Assembly: GCF_030463565.1 (NCBI RefSeq)
Contig: NC_134643.1
Coordinates: 218,044,583-218,108,582 of the forward strand
Direction: 5' to 3'
Length of the DNA stretch: 64,000 nucleotides
Source: Pelecanus crispus
Taxonomy: Eukaryota; Chordata; Aves; Pelecaniformes; Pelecanidae
The translations under genes were made by a program, and so were the position numbers. Shown one piece after another: positions 1 through 30,000 of the stretch (positions within the stretch are counted from its first letter, which is position 1; each line of letters begins with the position of its first letter). The notes below the pieces were generated by a model. That model made no database searches and was not told the DNA's origin. It worked only from the letters and a program-made list of their open reading frames with translations.

Positions 1-714
1 AAAGACTGTCCCAAAACAAATGGAATATGTTTTTATCTCTTTGTCAGCCTGAGTAAGAGCATCTATTAGCTGGTTGTTCTAAGAATCAGCAACAAAATGA
101 CAAATTAATCCTCCCCCAAAAGGTTGAGAAGATGGTGTAAAAACAAAGTGATAGTCATAAAATAACGTACTGCTTAAAGCAGTTAAAATTTACTGATGTA
201 ATTCTTAATCTCCTGATTTACATCAATACAAAAGAAAATTAGGACACTTCTAGTTTAAACCTAGTTTAGCTCATAAGTGAGATAGTTAAAGCTGAACTGT
301 TTAAATCAGTAATGAGCATCTACATAGAGATTTATACCGGTTTAACACAATTATTTTAAATTTATATCCATAGTTAAGCTAGTGCATCATTTTCATAGCC
401 AACATAGTACTATATGCATTTATTGTTCCCCTGAAAGGGGTTATTTTTTAGATAACTCTTTTTTTTAAACGAGGGTATATTTACTCATTAGTAAGTCTTT
501 TAGCCTTCTTGATTGCACATATAACTTTGAGGATGTGAAAGCATTTACATTTTGAATCTGGAGAGACAGTGGAACAAGCACCACTTCCCTGCACACTCAG
601 CCATGCACTGGGCTGCACTCAGACACTCACAGTTCGGTGGAGACACCTCTACCCTTCGACAATGCCCGTCCCCTGCAAACGGTCTGGTTGTTGGACGTCC
701 AAGGTTTTGCATGT

Positions 715-823
715 CATAGAATCATAGAATCATAGAATCATAGAATCATAAAATCATAGAACGCTTTGGGTTGGAAGGGACCTTGAGAGATCATCTAGCC
801 CAACCCCCCTGCAGTGAGCAGTC
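715..823 (-). mobile_element. CR1 LINE 3' end fragment
   Basis: Six octamers catagaat (the fifth and sixth variant) at 715-762 run into gctttgggttggaagggacc and a atcatctagcccaac-like segment. This is the reverse complement of the avian CR1 3' terminus. The element is 5'-truncated to about 100 bp. Confidence 0.9.
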
Positions 824-1152
824 ATTAAAGCTTCCATCTTCGGGGGGAATTTTCCGCACTTTTTGCTGAGTGCTGCTGTATACAAAGGGTCTCAAAGGAG
901 GTGCAGGTTTTCAGGGTCCACACCCCATGCAGGACAGGCACTGTCTGGTTTCCTGGCCATGACGTGTGGCTGCTGCGGAAACTCTGAGTCACTTTGTGCC
1001 GCTAAAACCCTTGGTGGACAAGAGGCCTCGTCCTCCACAGCTGCAGGGTGCTTGCCTGAAGTAACACCAGGGACCAAACCCGCTGGCCTGCCCCTCTTCT
1101 CTGCAGGGGACTTCGCGTGCAGAGGCCTGGGGCTGGGTACAGGGCAGGGGCT

Positions 1153-1731
1153 GTGGGCAGGAGGCTGCCCTTTGTGGGGAAGGGTGCCCTTTGGGGACGT
1201 AGATGGGCGCTGGGGAAGAGAGTGCGCTTTGGGGAGGAGGGCTCTCTTAGGAGTGAAGGGTATCTGTTGGGGTGAGGGATGCCCTTCAGTGAGGAAGATG
1301 CCTTTCGGGCAGGAGGGTGGCCTTTGCATCCTTTGGGGATGACACCCTTTGGGGAGAAGGACACCCTTTGGGGAGGAGGGCTCCCTTCGTAGAGGACACC
1401 TTTTGGGGTGGGGGATGCCTTTCAGTGAGGAGGATCCCCTTTGTGGGGGAGGATGCCCTTTGGGGAGCAGGGTGCCCTGTGCAGGAGAGGATGGCCTTTG
1501 GGGAGGATGATCTTTGGGAAGGACACCCTCTGGGGAGGAGGGCACCCTTTGGGGAGGAGGGCTCCCTTCGCAGAGGACACCTTTTAGGGTGGGGGATGCC
1601 TTTCAGTGAGGAGGATCCCTTTTGAGGGGGAGGATGCCCTCTGGGGAGCAGGGTGCCCTGTGCGGGAGAGGATGGCCTTTGGGAAGGATGATCTTTGGGA
1701 AGGACACCCTCTGGGGAGGAGGGCACCCTCA
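1153..1731. repeat. G-rich minisatellite with ~181-bp higher-order unit
   Basis: Degenerate short units built around cctttggggaggaggg recur throughout. They are organised in a longer period: the block starting ctcccttcg at 1381 recurs at 1562 (181-bp spacing) with only scattered changes, and a shorter, more diverged copy begins near 1242. The array ends at the start of the CpG island. The strand bias (G on +) creates long spurious open frames on both strands. Confidence 0.85.
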
Positions 1732-2034
1732 CGGTCACGGCCTTCAGGGGGGACACCGCATGCCACAGCGGGGAGCACGCCCCACCTCCGCGGCAGCTGC
1801 GACATACCGACACACCGACACACGGACACGCCGCGGCCCGGCCCCCCACGACCCGCAGCCCGCCTCGGGCTCCCCAGCAGGGGCAGGCGCGGAGGCCCGG
1901 CCCCTCCCGGCGCGGCGCAGCGCGGCCATCCCGGGGCGGGCCCGGGCCCGGGGGCGGGGAGGCGGCGGGGCGGGGAGGCCGCGGCGCCCGGGCCCATTTC
2001 AGCGGCGGCGGCGGCGGGCGGCGGGCGCGGCGCC

Positions 2035-20284
<18,250 letters not shown>

Positions 20285-20928
20285 ATGCAGAAGTCTTTGC
20301 CCATCCAGTGCCTTGTCCCCAGCCATAAGAACATAGTGATTGTTAGAAACTGCGGATAAAATCTGTCCACTAGCTTGAACAGGGAAGCTTTAATGAAATT
20401 TTCCAGAATAGAGTGAACAGTTTCCCTAGGTGAGAGGATGACCCAAAGTATTCTGTGATTCTATGATGAACACCATTAGCTCTGCTCTGTGCACTGAAGG
20501 CTTCCTCTCAAGTCTGACAGTAGATCACCTAGAATGCAATGGCTGTTGGGTAACAGTGGTGATAGTTATTCATCACTGGCTATACATCTTCAGTCACCAG
20601 TTGCATTTTCTTCTGTTGGCAGTCTTGAACTTCAGATCTCAGAGAAGCATCTGCTATGATAATCTGTAACTACTCTGAAAGGACACTGTAGTGCCTTACT
20701 TCTCAGAAATCAGGAAGTCACTGCAATTTAGAACATAAGTGTGTATTGGGGAGGGAATGGGCAATTACACTGATTAAAAGGAAATTTTAAAGCTTTAAGT
20801 GTCCTGCAAAAACTGTATGTCAAACCCTTATCCCAATAAAAATCAATTCTACATTTCAGGCTGTTCCTGTTACCAGTTCTGGATTTTATTGCTGTGCTTT
20901 GCAATTGATCGTTTCAGGGTTCAATAAA
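20285..20928 (+). other. CTSC: CTSC 3' UTR with two poly(A) signals
   Basis: After the stop codon come two AATAAA signals at 20835-20840 and 20923-20928, with T- and GT-rich sequence after the first. About 25 bp at 20444-20466 (ccaaagtattctgtgattct) look like the extreme 3' end of a plus-strand CR1 element. The true cleavage site cannot be fixed from sequence alone. Confidence 0.6.
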
Positions 20929-21682
20929 AATTACCCCACTCCTGTAGGAGTTTGTACTTGTGGAAGTAGTTGGTTCTTTATTTCAGGGACCTGTCTTAAG
21001 TTTGAACTTCCTGTCAAGATCTTTGTACTTCAGCAGGACCTGAACTGGTGGGGAAGGAGGATGAGAGGAACTAGGAATCATCCAGCTGAGGCCAAGATTC
21101 TCACAACAGCATCAGGCAAGGTTGTCCAGGAGTCTAGTAGTCCTTGCTGTGGATATGGGGCAATTCATTGAATAAATTGGCTAATTCCCCACTAATCCTG
21201 CTTAAGTCCTCTCTGTTAATCTGTTGCCCTATTCCTTGCAAACAGACAAGGTAGAAAAGTAGAGTTGAGAGGGGGATTGCAACACTTGGAATTAACCATT
21301 TCTTTCTAGATGAAACTCAGCTGCAACACAGTACTTGGTCAGTGCAGCACTGGTCTTTGCTGCTCTTCACATGAGTAAATTGGGAGTGGCTTAGAGGCAA
21401 GTCCCAGTTCCATGGGTAGAAGATTACTTCTTTGGTAATCTTCTGTTAAAATAATATGTGACCAAAGTAGTTGGTATTTTTTTATAGGAAATAAATTTTC
21501 TTTTTTAGGATGTAGGAAAATTTATAAAATAAAAATGGAACTGTTGTCTGTAATCAAAATATCCCATTAAACTTAGGAGGGAAAACTCCCTTTTAATTCA
21601 ATAGCAGAATTTCACAAGAACTGCTTGACTCTAGTTTGCTCAAATTGAGGGGCAGGGGAAGAATAGCTTCATGGGTTTGGCT

Positions 21683-21723
<41 letters not shown>

Positions 21724-23729
21724 AACCCACTGCCAAAAACTATCAATAGCTTTAGCTTATATTGTGCATTGGATCATTCTAGCTGAGGGAATTGGGTTTT
21801 GGGGGGGGAGGGGGGGGGGGAGCAAGGGCACTTTCACCTTATTCCTTCCCACTTGGACTATTTGTTGTTGCTGAGAGTCCCATGACAACTTAATCCTTTG
21901 GTAGCAGCTGCAATTCTCCCACACCTTTTCTCTTGTGCTTCTCCCTATCTTCTTCCTTCTCCTGTACTTGTGCTTTCCTTGTTTTACTGGGGTGGGAGAG
22001 GCAGCCCTGCTTTCCCCCAACAGTGCATGTGCATGGTTTGTGTCTTCTGTGTTACCAGGCATAATAACAGTGTGACAGTTCATGTCTGATAAACAACTCT
22101 GAGGTCACCCACTATCCTTTTTGCAGGTATTGATTTGAATTATAGTAATAAAACTAAAGCTGAAAATTGCTTGAAACAATCGAGGATGGAAGAAATTGTC
22201 ACCCGTGCTTTCATTACAGAAGATAAGACTATGTTGGCTGCAGTGCAACGCCAGCAGCAAGCCTCCTGCCATGCTGATGTTACAGCTACACAGCTTGACC
22301 TAATTTGGATGACAGCTTCTCTATATATAAGCAGCCATGTTGATACCAGTATAAACTCTCATAAGGTGCAGTAGATGGTCTTTGTGCAGGTGATCTGCAG
22401 GCTTGTCCCGCCACCCTTACCCTTGAGTGCCTGTGGTTCCACTAAACAGGTACAATGCATTTTGAGTATCCCATGCATTTGGAAGTGTCAATTCTTAATA
22501 AGCAGGTATTTTCATGAAGTTATGCCTTTGTATGGGTGTACTAGGTTCTTGGATTTCTTTAACATCTGTAGCACTTGAGATTAACTTGAGAATAAGGATA
22601 TAAAAGCTAGGTATTTCTTACTATTTTTACTATCCTTCAGCCATAAGGAAATCAGGTCATTATCATCAAAGTGCTGCTGACACTCATGGCACTATGAATA
22701 TAAAAATACTTGCTGTTCACTATGCCTCATGTCTGTCTGTCTGTCACTGCTTGTGTGTGGCAGCTGCACTGGTGCTAACGTGAGGATGGGAGAGTTCTCA
22801 GAGCAGTCTGTCATCACCACCTCCAGCGGCTGTCATCAGACATTGTTTGCCTCTGGCTGGCTGTGGCATGTGAATGTCCCTGCTTTCTGTATTTCAGAGT
22901 TGCACAGAGAAATGTCATTCAATCTGATGGAGCTTGTTATGTGGCCAACATGACATATTTGGATTCCCAAACTTTATGTGGGATTGTGGGTCAAGTACAG
23001 AAAGTACATTCTGGAGCCACAGGCTGAAGACCAGCCAGAGCATTTGCTTCCTGCAGGCCGTAAGGGATGCAACTGCAAGAGTTGGTAAGCCTTAGAAGTC
23101 AGGAGGTACCGCTCCACTTTGTGATGGTGCAGGCTGTGACACAGCTTCATCCACTGGTATCCAACTGGATAGTTGAGGAGCAGGGCTAAGCTTGGCTGTA
23201 AGGAATACAGAAGGCTAGAAATGAACTACTGCCCACAAAATAGACAAAATGGAGAGACGTGGGTCTCTGCAACTTCAATTCACCTTTTTTAAAAGGCTAT
23301 AGTTTGCTTTGATGGCTTCTACCTATAAATGATAGAGTTACCTGGAGTAGCTTAAAATGGGAAACAAGCTATTGCTCAGGCGAACCATTATAGGTTTGGC
23401 AAATGTGCCTTGCAGTGAACAAGGAGGGGCCCAATCTATTTAACTTATCAAGGAAGGTTAATAAATAATGTCATGGCTGATAAATACTTACAGGGGAAAC
23501 AGAGCTGATCATCAGCCCAGCAGAGAGAGATATTAAAAGTTCGGTGTTTTGAAAATGAATACATACAGAGGACAAATAAGCTCTAGCTGTTTAACAGTGA
23601 GAGTAATAAATCCTTAAAATCTATCAAGGGCTGTGGTGGAGTCTCCATCACTGGAGTTGGGGGATTTTCTAGTTTGAGCATTTTCCCTGGCACAAGAATT
23701 GCCGAGGGAATCCTGCATTTGGTTTATGA
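20929..23729. other. Intergenic region downstream of CTSC
   Basis: Contains a T36 run at 21687-21722 and a G-rich tract at 21801-21820. Between 23590 and 23729 there is possible worn LINE-like sequence (ggtggagtctccatcactgg), too diverged to assign. No gene supported. Confidence 0.7.
21687..21722. repeat. Poly-T tract, 36 nt
   Basis: An uninterrupted run of 36 T. It could be the A-tail of a minus-strand retro-insertion, but the adjoining sequence (21723 onward) shows no poly(A) signal on the minus strand and no recognised gene. Confidence 0.9.
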
Positions 23730-23734
23730 AGGAG

Positions 23735-24420
23735 TGTCACAATCCAAACTGGGCTGCCCAGGGAGGATCGTGGCAGTTCTGTGACTCCCTTGGGCTAAAT
23801 TAAGGTGAAACGACACCAAACAACTGATTAAATGCTTTATTGATGATAGAAACAACCTGAACTTGGCAAGTGTAACAGTAGGCAACCTGAACTAGGAAAG
23901 CGTAACTGTAGGCAATGTGGGTTCTAATTGAAATACTTATAAGAAGAAAGGAAAAAGGCGGGGGGAGAGTTATCACCACCCTTGGATCCCACGATGACGA
24001 TGATATATGAGGTGATCCTCCAGTGGTGGGCACACACCTGGCTTTCTCAGACTCGTTTCTTTTGTAAGCCAGTCTCCACCTCTCAATTGCATCAAGTCCA
24101 TCCCCTTGATGACTTACATGGTTCTTGTTCCAGAAAGTTCTCAATCTTCTGCGCAAGGTGTCATTGTGGGGAGTGGTCACAAGGGGTCCTTCGGGTGATC
24201 ATGAGCCCCTTCCTCAAATGAACTCTGTATGACCTCTGGCCATATACAGTGAGTTGTGAGGCACATCAGAAATACGGAATGGCGCGTCCCCCAACACGCC
24301 TCCCGGTGCTCTATGCCAACCGACTTCCCGCTTGTGGTTTGGTGTCACCATGCAGATCTTAACTTGTTTCGCCACAATGTTTGAGACATCAACATATATT
24401 AACTCTTTCAGTCTCTCACA
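23735..24420 (-). mobile_element. Solo LTR of an endogenous retrovirus with 5-bp target duplication
   Basis: Starts tgtcacaatcc and ends gtctctcaca (TG...CA). The pentamer aggag flanks both sides (23730-23734 and 24421-24425). Read on the minus strand it holds an AATAAA signal (complement of 23836-23841) near its 3' end, and a TATA-like tgtatatggcc further upstream. These place U3-R-U5 in minus orientation. A 5-bp duplication fits ERVL-like (class III) elements, though family assignment needs a library. No internal viral genes remain. Confidence 0.8.
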
Positions 24421-24425
24421 AGGAG

Positions 24426-26490
24426 ACCTGACCTGACCGGATCATCATGACTCCTTGCTCTGTGATCTGAGGACTTGAAACACAAGGTGACTTTTAACTT
24501 CCAAAGTTGTCAATCTAATTTTGCACCGTAAACTGTATATAAAGTGACAGCAGAGACACTTTCCTAGATTTGTTCAAAGTGCTGAAATTGGGAGTAAGTC
24601 ATTTTAGAGTTGTAATGGTCCAGGGGTCTTGGGAAGATGGAAAACCACAACGTGCACCAATGGAGCTTATTAAAATAGCAAGCCTGGGAGAATATTATAC
24701 TTTGATAGCTGCTTTTTTGTTTGGTTTTTTTTTTTTGAAATGAACTGCACGCTCATCCATTGCTTTCCTCTCCATTGCTGGAGGCTTATAACTAGTTTGT
24801 AAAGTGGAGTTAAGATCGTTGGACTGCTTTAAAAGGTTCTCCTGCTAATGTCAGACTTCCTACAACCTCTGAAGATTTTAATCTGTATGTCTCAACTATT
24901 TGGCTTTCAAGGTGTGATTAAAACAAGGTTGTAAGTATTGTTAATTGCATGGATGCAAAGGTGTCAAATGGAGAATTTTGAAAAGCATTTTTTCTCAATT
25001 TTTGTATATAAAAAGGGACAAATGCTGATTTTTTTTTTTGTAGGAAAGAAAAAGACAATGGACTAAAAAGAAGGTCGACAAAGGTAGTATTTTTTTTCAG
25101 TGGTTTCAGTCTACAAAACAGCATCCTTACCAAGATTTTCAGTTTTCACTTTCTCACTCTTCCCTTCCTCTCCCAAATACCATAGTATGTTTTTTTCCCC
25201 ACCAAATTAGTCCTTTGGAAAAGCCATTTCTGGTGTGTGTTAAAATTCCCTTTAAAACATCAAAGCTATCACTGATTTCACTTTCACCTCAATGGATGGG
25301 ACTTAACTCTGCTGTAGACGATCAGCAGTGATAGAGCCATTTGATATAGCTGGGACTGTCTCACTTTGGGTTGAAATAACGTAAGAAATGGTGTGGGCTC
25401 CAGAATGTCCTGAAGAGCACTGCGTAACGCCTGGAGCCTCTCAGGGATGTGTTGCAGCAATGGGTGAGGAGACAGGTTTGGGGGGGTCTGTGCCCAGGTC
25501 TGCCAAGACTTCTTGGGAGCTGCGGGGTGTTGCAGGAACAGGGCAAGGACGGCTGCGGGGTGTTCAGGTCGCAGCTGGCCTGAGGCGCTGTGCAGAGGTG
25601 CCTGTCCCTGCCGAGTGTCTCACAGCACAGCCTTACTAACGCCCTCATTTGTGCCACTTCAGCTGAGAGCAAAATAACACTTGAATTGTAAAATAAAGTG
25701 TATCAGCTAGGCCAGAAAGCCTGTGGGTGCTAACACTCTTGTACCCAGTCTGATTCACGGCTAACTGGTTTCCCCCACCGCAGTAAGTTATACATGTAGA
25801 TACATCTTTAGCTACTTTTAAAAAAAGTTGATCTCAGTTTGAACCTTGAATTTCAAATTTGGAGGGAGAGCCCAAGTGTATTTAAAAAGACAACAACTCC
25901 TTTCCATATCCTGAACGATATGGGCAGCATGTGATAACCAAAGAAAAGGTAGAAGCTTTGACTACAGTATGAAATAATAAAACATACTTGGCTACTCCTT
26001 CTGAACAGGGAGTTTTAAGTGAAAAGGCTCACACCCTGTTTGACTGAGAGCCAGGGTATCTTGTGTGATGAGGAGAAGGTGTCAGGGAGTGCAGCTCAAG
26101 CAAGCTGAGGTTTCTCTGCTGGTTGCTATGGCTTTGGACGTGCTGTACGCTGAAGCAGTGTGTGAGTGTGTGTGAGTATGTTTAGGTTTCCAAAAAAAAT
26201 AAGCAGCACTTAATGGCAGCTGGGAAAGTTATTAATGACCCGCAACATTAGGAGGTGGTCAGGTGCAGTACATTAACAGAGCATCAGTTTTTATCAGTTC
26301 CCTCTGAATGACAGGTGGGGCAGGAGGAGGAGAGGTTGAAGCCTTTCTGTACAGGCTATAGAGAAATGGGCATGCGCATATGCAGAATTTTTCTGTATCT
26401 GTAAGAGGAAAGACACTGACATGTACTTCTGCCAGTTATTCCTAATCACTTCATTTGGATCAGCTGACTTGATCCAGCAGATGCTGTTTA
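24426..26490. other. Intergenic region between two solo LTRs
   Basis: AT-rich single-copy DNA with a GC-rich, CpG-containing patch at about 25400-25630. That patch includes the 13-mer gctgcggggtgtt twice (25519 and 25552). No supported gene. Confidence 0.65.
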
Positions 26491-26495
26491 GCATG

Positions 26496-27032
26496 TGTCG
26501 TGGTTTAACCCCAGTCGGCAACTAAGCATCACACAGCTGCTCATTCTCCCTCCTGCTCCCAAAGGGATGGGGGAGAGAATCAGGAAAAACCCATGGGCTG
26601 AGATAGAGGCAGTTTAATAGGACAGCAGAGGAAGAGAAAGTAATAATAATAATAATGATAAAAGAATATACCAAGCAAGTGGTGCACAATGCAGTTGCTC
26701 ACCACCCGCCGACCAATGCCCGGCCAGTCCCCAGGCAGCAATTGCTGTCCCCCAGCCAACTCCCCCCAGTTATATACTGAACATGATGCCATATGGTATG
26801 GAATAGCCCTTTCGGCAGTTTGGGTCAGCTGTCCTGGCTGTGCCCCCTCCCAGCTTCTTGTGCACCTGGCAGAGCATGGGAAGCTGAAAAGTCCTTGACC
26901 AGTGTCAGCACTGCTTAGCAACAACTAAAACATCAGTGTGTTATCAGCATTATTCTCATGCTAAATCCAAAACACAGCACTATGCCAGCTACTAGGAAGA
27001 AACTTAACTCTATCCCAGCTGAAACCAGGACA
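26496..27032 (-). mobile_element. Solo LTR of an avian endogenous retrovirus with 5-bp target duplication
   Basis: Begins tgtcgtggtttaaccccag and ends gaaaccaggaca, flanked by the direct repeat gcatg at 26491-26495 and 27033-27037. On the minus strand it reads TGTCCTGGTTTCAGCTGGGA at its 5' end, a TATA box gtatataa (complement near 26770-26779) and a later TATTAAA-like signal. A short (taa)n run lies at about 26640-26660. It is of a type I recognise from many bird genomes and is related to the copy at 4793-5371. No internal genes remain. Confidence 0.9.
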
Positions 27033-27037
27033 GCATG

Positions 27038-30000
27038 AGATGCACAAGCTAAATTAATCTCTCAGTAACATCTCACTAGGCTCATGGTTTAGCTCTTTCT
27101 TCACCAAGCACATTTTGCTGTTTGCACTTTAAGATATGTATGCATGTTTGTACTTGAAGTGATCCCTGGGACCTCTGACCTACCTCATTAAATAGAGAAT
27201 ATTTTTAAGGAGTGTGTAGAAGGGCTGATATCTCTTTAGCAATACAACAGGTGATAAATTTTAAGTATTGTCATAAGCACCACAGATATTAAAAGTGATG
27301 TCTTTGCCCTAGGAGGATTTCAGAATGTGGATTTTTTAAAACTTCATTTAATTACTTTTTCTATTACTCTCTTTACTTATTCAACACTTGTGACAGTAAT
27401 ATAATATAAAATGATGGCCTCTTCTATTGTTCTGTTTAGCATTTAGCCAGAAAAAATAGGATTTTTGGTCTGGACTGTACATGGGATTCCGTAAGAGTTT
27501 TCCTCTCATTAGCATTGACTACTGAAGGAGCCTAGAGTATCTCAGAAGATAAAACTTCCTGAAAGCAGACATGCCATGAAATATGGGAGGCTGTTACTTC
27601 ACCTGGAAATTGGGATACCCAAAGCAACAGTCTCTTGACTTTTGGCTCACTAGTCTGCTCTTGGTCCTACTGTGCCACTTCTTGCTCCCAGCCCCACTTC
27701 TGCATCAAGGTTCTGGCAAATCCTTTGAGCCCACTTAAAATCCTGATCCTATTTTAGGACCCTCTCACTTCGCCCTGTAAGTCTTTAGGCATAAATAGCA
27801 ATGCTCCAAAAGCTGAACATTTGCAGATTGGGTGAATAAGTCTGCAGTCTTTACCGTACTGTCACTTTACACAAAGATTTCCTTCTAAATCTCAATCTCA
27901 TACATTAAGAAGGCTGCTGAGGCTGTGAATTTTGTCACCCAGTTACATCTCTCCCTCCTTTTCCAAAGCCCTCTATTAACCTTGGGATTATATGCATAGG
28001 TTTAAATTTCAGCAGGATAATAACTGCAGGAAACTGCATCCAGTGGTGTGTGTGTGTGGGGAAATCAATTACAAGAAATTGACTAACAGGCCAAATCAAA
28101 TACATAAAATTCAGCAGTGAGATGATAAAATAAAAGCAATGCAATGCTTCTTTTCACAGAATGTATCTGTTTTCCATGTGTGCTACCCTGAGGAAAGAAG
28201 TAGAACTAGGGCGATTGCATCTTCTTAATTGTTGGGGCCTGATTTTTCAGCTGTAGCACTGAGAGGGTGATTTTTTTTCTTTTTTAATTAAAGAGGCTGG
28301 CAAACCATAACTTGACGTTAGCTCTGTCTTATCCGTTAGGATTGTTGAGGTTTGTAATAACAGCATTAAAACTGCTTGAAGTGGAAAATGAATGGGACCG
28401 TCTGGGTGTGGAAGAACCAGGAGGGATGGCAGAAGATGGGCTGTAGGAAAGGCAGGTGCCAATGGCACCTGAGTTGGCAGGATTTTAAGTTCCCAGCACA
28501 TCTGTGTGAAGTCCATCAGAACACCCAGAACAGGGAACAAAGGGCAACCTAAAGCAAGGGACATCCTAAAAGAAGGACAAATCTTAAAAGATAAAAGGAC
28601 AGATCACCTACCTACCTATGCCATTAAGAGGTTATGTTGAGAAGAAAAGGACAGATCCTTTTCAGCAGCATCCAGGTAAAAAGATTAGATACTTTAATAA
28701 GCAAATCCTAATGCTTCACAGAAGCGGGACAGAATGGAGAGGCAGAAGATCACAACCATTTTCAGATCCAAAACAGAACAAGAAAGACTCATCCAAAACC
28801 AGTGCCTGAAGGCTAACCTAAGGATGAGGAGATGATGAGGGCTGGGTAGCCGGCATCCCTTTTCCTTCCTGTTGCTGCAAGGAAACCTGGCCAAGGCACT
28901 GGCATATGCATGGGTATAGGTATACCAGGTATTTGAACATTCAGCATGGCACTTGTAAGAAGGTGGGTGTGACAGTATTGCTGTGTGTTTTGAAACAAAA
29001 TCACTTTCCCCTCCTATACGTCTTGCGTTGAGTTTTGCTGTGCTGCTGCTACAGGGAAGCAATGTTCATTACTACAAAATCTCTGGCTTAAGAGTTCAAC
29101 TACAGGTCTCCAAGTACAGCTCCCTTCCTCAGTATTAATTTGTGTGGTGTTTTGAACCTATGAATGATCACGTATGGCAAAGCTTATGTTTACCTTCTAA
29201 TTCCCTGCAATCCCTGTTCCACAAAGAAAAGAAATGTTGGCTCTGCCATGACAGGCAATGGCCCTCTTACACATGTTATAGATTAAGTAAAAATTCATAG
29301 CTGGGAGCCTGGTTCCCAGTGGAAAGGGCAGCTGTCTCATTGTTAAAATGACTTCCAGAACGGGTAGGATTTATTTTTTGTTTGAAAAGAGTGCTAAAAG
29401 TGGTCAAAAAATGTAAAAAGCTAACGCATTCTGTCATTTCTGAATTACTCAGTAATTTTTTTCTTATTTTGTAATGTGTTCATAAAAAGCTGCAAAAAGG
29501 GAAGATTTGAGAAAAATGTAAAGTTTCAGCTGCTTGGCAACGTGTCCTGGCATTCCTTTTATATATGGAGAGAGATATAAAAATATATATATACACATAC
29601 ACACAAACAGAAAGGACTTTTTTTCTCTCTTTTTTTACAGTTCAGAATGCGGCCAAACATCCCAATCCGGAAACCCTTCACCAGATGGGCTGAGATCCAC
29701 ACAGTGTTACCCTCTTTATCTCTAACCTTCTCTAGTCTTGCCTGTTGAGATAAGGCTTCCAGGACCAGGCCTGGCCACCACCTAGAGTCTGAGCAGCATT
29801 CAGGATGCAGGAGGCTTTCTTGTAGAGCCCTGAAGCACTATGCTGAGAGCAGGCTAAATAATGAGCAATAAAAGGTGGAAGGAGTTCAAGCCCAGCATTG
29901 TCTTTATAAACACTTTTATTGTGTCTTATTCCCTTTTCAAAGTCTTGTCTCCGGGCAACAGGAAGAAAAGTGGCCTCCTGGCTGCTCTTTTGGGGTCGAG

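Noticed and set aside
715-762. Short tandem units that could be mistaken for a CRISPR or telomere-like array
   Set aside because: They are the catagaat octamers of a CR1 3' end, directly joined to CR1 sequence and without spacers.
863-1625. Plus-strand open frames over the minisatellite
   Set aside because: Gly/Trp-rich repetitive products of the G-rich array, with no domain or splice support.
25361-25672. 103-codon minus-strand frame in the GC-rich patch
   Set aside because: Composition-driven frame; no motif and overlapping frames on the other strand are equally open.
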